5,843 bases of DNA from Enteractinococcus helveticum (GTDB lineage: Bacteria > Actinomycetota > Actinomycetes > Actinomycetales > Micrococcaceae). The stretch is from assembly GCF_020742345.1 (NCBI RefSeq), contig NZ_DYXC01000009.1:1-5843 (forward strand), given 5' to 3'. Below the pieces are notes generated by a model that did no database searches, had not been told where the DNA came from, and worked only from the letters and a program-made list of their open reading frames with translations. Below, one piece after another: positions 5,544 to 5,843 of this stretch. The translations under genes were made by a program, and so were the position numbers. Positions within the stretch are counted from its first letter, which is position 1, and the number at the start of each line of letters is the position of its first letter.

Positions 5544-5843
5544 CTATGCTGCTGCTGTCGGGTCCGTTGAGTGTCGTTCGCCGGTGAGCATCGTCAATAA
5601 CAACACGTTGTGTTCCTGAGCGTCTTCTGGTGCAGACACCTCATGGACGACCATGGCGCGCAGGTACATAACGGTGCCAGCAACGAGATCAACTTCGCCG
5701 TCATCGGTAACGACTTTGAGCCTGCCCTGCAGGGTTTGCAAGGTAATAGGGTGCGCGGTGGTGTGGGCACGAAGCACCTGGCCCGGGGTGAAGGTCATGA
5801 AAATAAGATTCGCGCCGTCGCCTTCCAGTTTCCGTGTGATTGC
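5544..5843 (-). CDS. Cupin-domain protein, 5' partial
   Basis: This is a small beta-barrel cupin whose reading frame stays open to the right edge of the window. An ATG at 5798 could be taken as the start, but the 15 codons before it (AITRKLEGDGANLIF) are in frame and continue the domain naturally, so the gene begins beyond 5843. The visible 99 residues contain GQVLRAHTTAHPIT (first cupin motif, two His spaced by three residues), LQGRLKVV, LVAGTVMYLRAMVVHEVSAP (second motif, with a His) and NVLLLTMLTGERH at the end. The classic Glu of motif 1 is not evident, so metal binding could be altered or absent. It lies 28 nt upstream of the ureohydrolase on the same strand and is probably co-transcribed. 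Its specific role is unknown: single-domain cupins of this type may be small enzymes, metabolite-binding proteins or stress-related proteins. Confidence 0.82.
   Translation of the reverse strand, partial: AITRKLEGDGANLIFMTFTPGQVLRAHTTAHPITLQTLQGRLKVVTDDGEVDLVAGTVMYLRAMVVHEVSAPEDAQEHNVLLLTMLTGERHSTDPTAAA

Noticed and set aside
1..5843. Insertion sequence, CRISPR array, tRNA or attachment site
   Set aside because: No transposase or integrase motif, no regularly spaced repeats beyond the operator boxes, no cloverleaf, and no terminal repeats bracketing the toxin-antitoxin island were found by eye.

Overview
The window looks like chromosomal DNA from a moderately high-GC actinobacterium, most likely Micrococcales (Micrococcaceae-like). 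The reasons are the GC content (lines counted by eye range from about 50 to 70% in the catabolic genes), GTG starts, AGGAGGT ribosome binding sites, and the style of the agmatinase-like, TPP-enzyme and cupin proteins. The genus assignment is an inference and cannot be settled without a search.

Layout from left to right. (1) Bases 2-412 (+): an Lrp/AsnC-type regulator, cut by the left edge. (2) Bases 413-747: no intact gene, but a frameshifted relic of an IclR-like winged-helix regulator (+, about 462-685). (3) Bases 748-2150 (-): a two-gene toxin-antitoxin operon made of a 222-aa antitoxin followed by a 245-aa RES-domain toxin that starts inside the antitoxin stop codon (GTGA overlap). It has a near-ideal promoter (extended -10 TGCTATAAT), a strong AAGGAGGT ribosome binding site and an operator-like set of three alternating CAATGCA heptamers. 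(4) Bases 2214-2804 (-): a DEDDh-type 3'-5' exonuclease gene broken by one in-frame TGA and two compensating frameshifts. It is clearly readable once the frames are joined. (5) Bases 2865-5843 (-): a compact run, cupin (cut by the right edge) -> ureohydrolase (agmatinase/guanidinobutyrase family) -> TPP-dependent decarboxylase/acetolactate-synthase-family enzyme, with gaps of 28 and 26 nt and so probably one transcript.

How the parts may work together. A ureohydrolase directly followed by an ALS-like TPP enzyme fits catabolism of arginine-derived guanidino compounds. In the Pseudomonas arginine transaminase route, the TPP enzyme AruI decarboxylates 2-ketoarginine and the ureohydrolase GbuA later cleaves 4-guanidinobutyrate to GABA and urea. 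The partial Lrp/AsnC protein is a plausible regulator of such amino-acid catabolism. Between it and the operon lie a toxin-antitoxin module and two decayed genes, so this looks like a site of gene turnover inserted beside a conserved metabolic cluster. No tRNA, rRNA, CRISPR array, transposase or recognisable insertion-sequence ends were seen.
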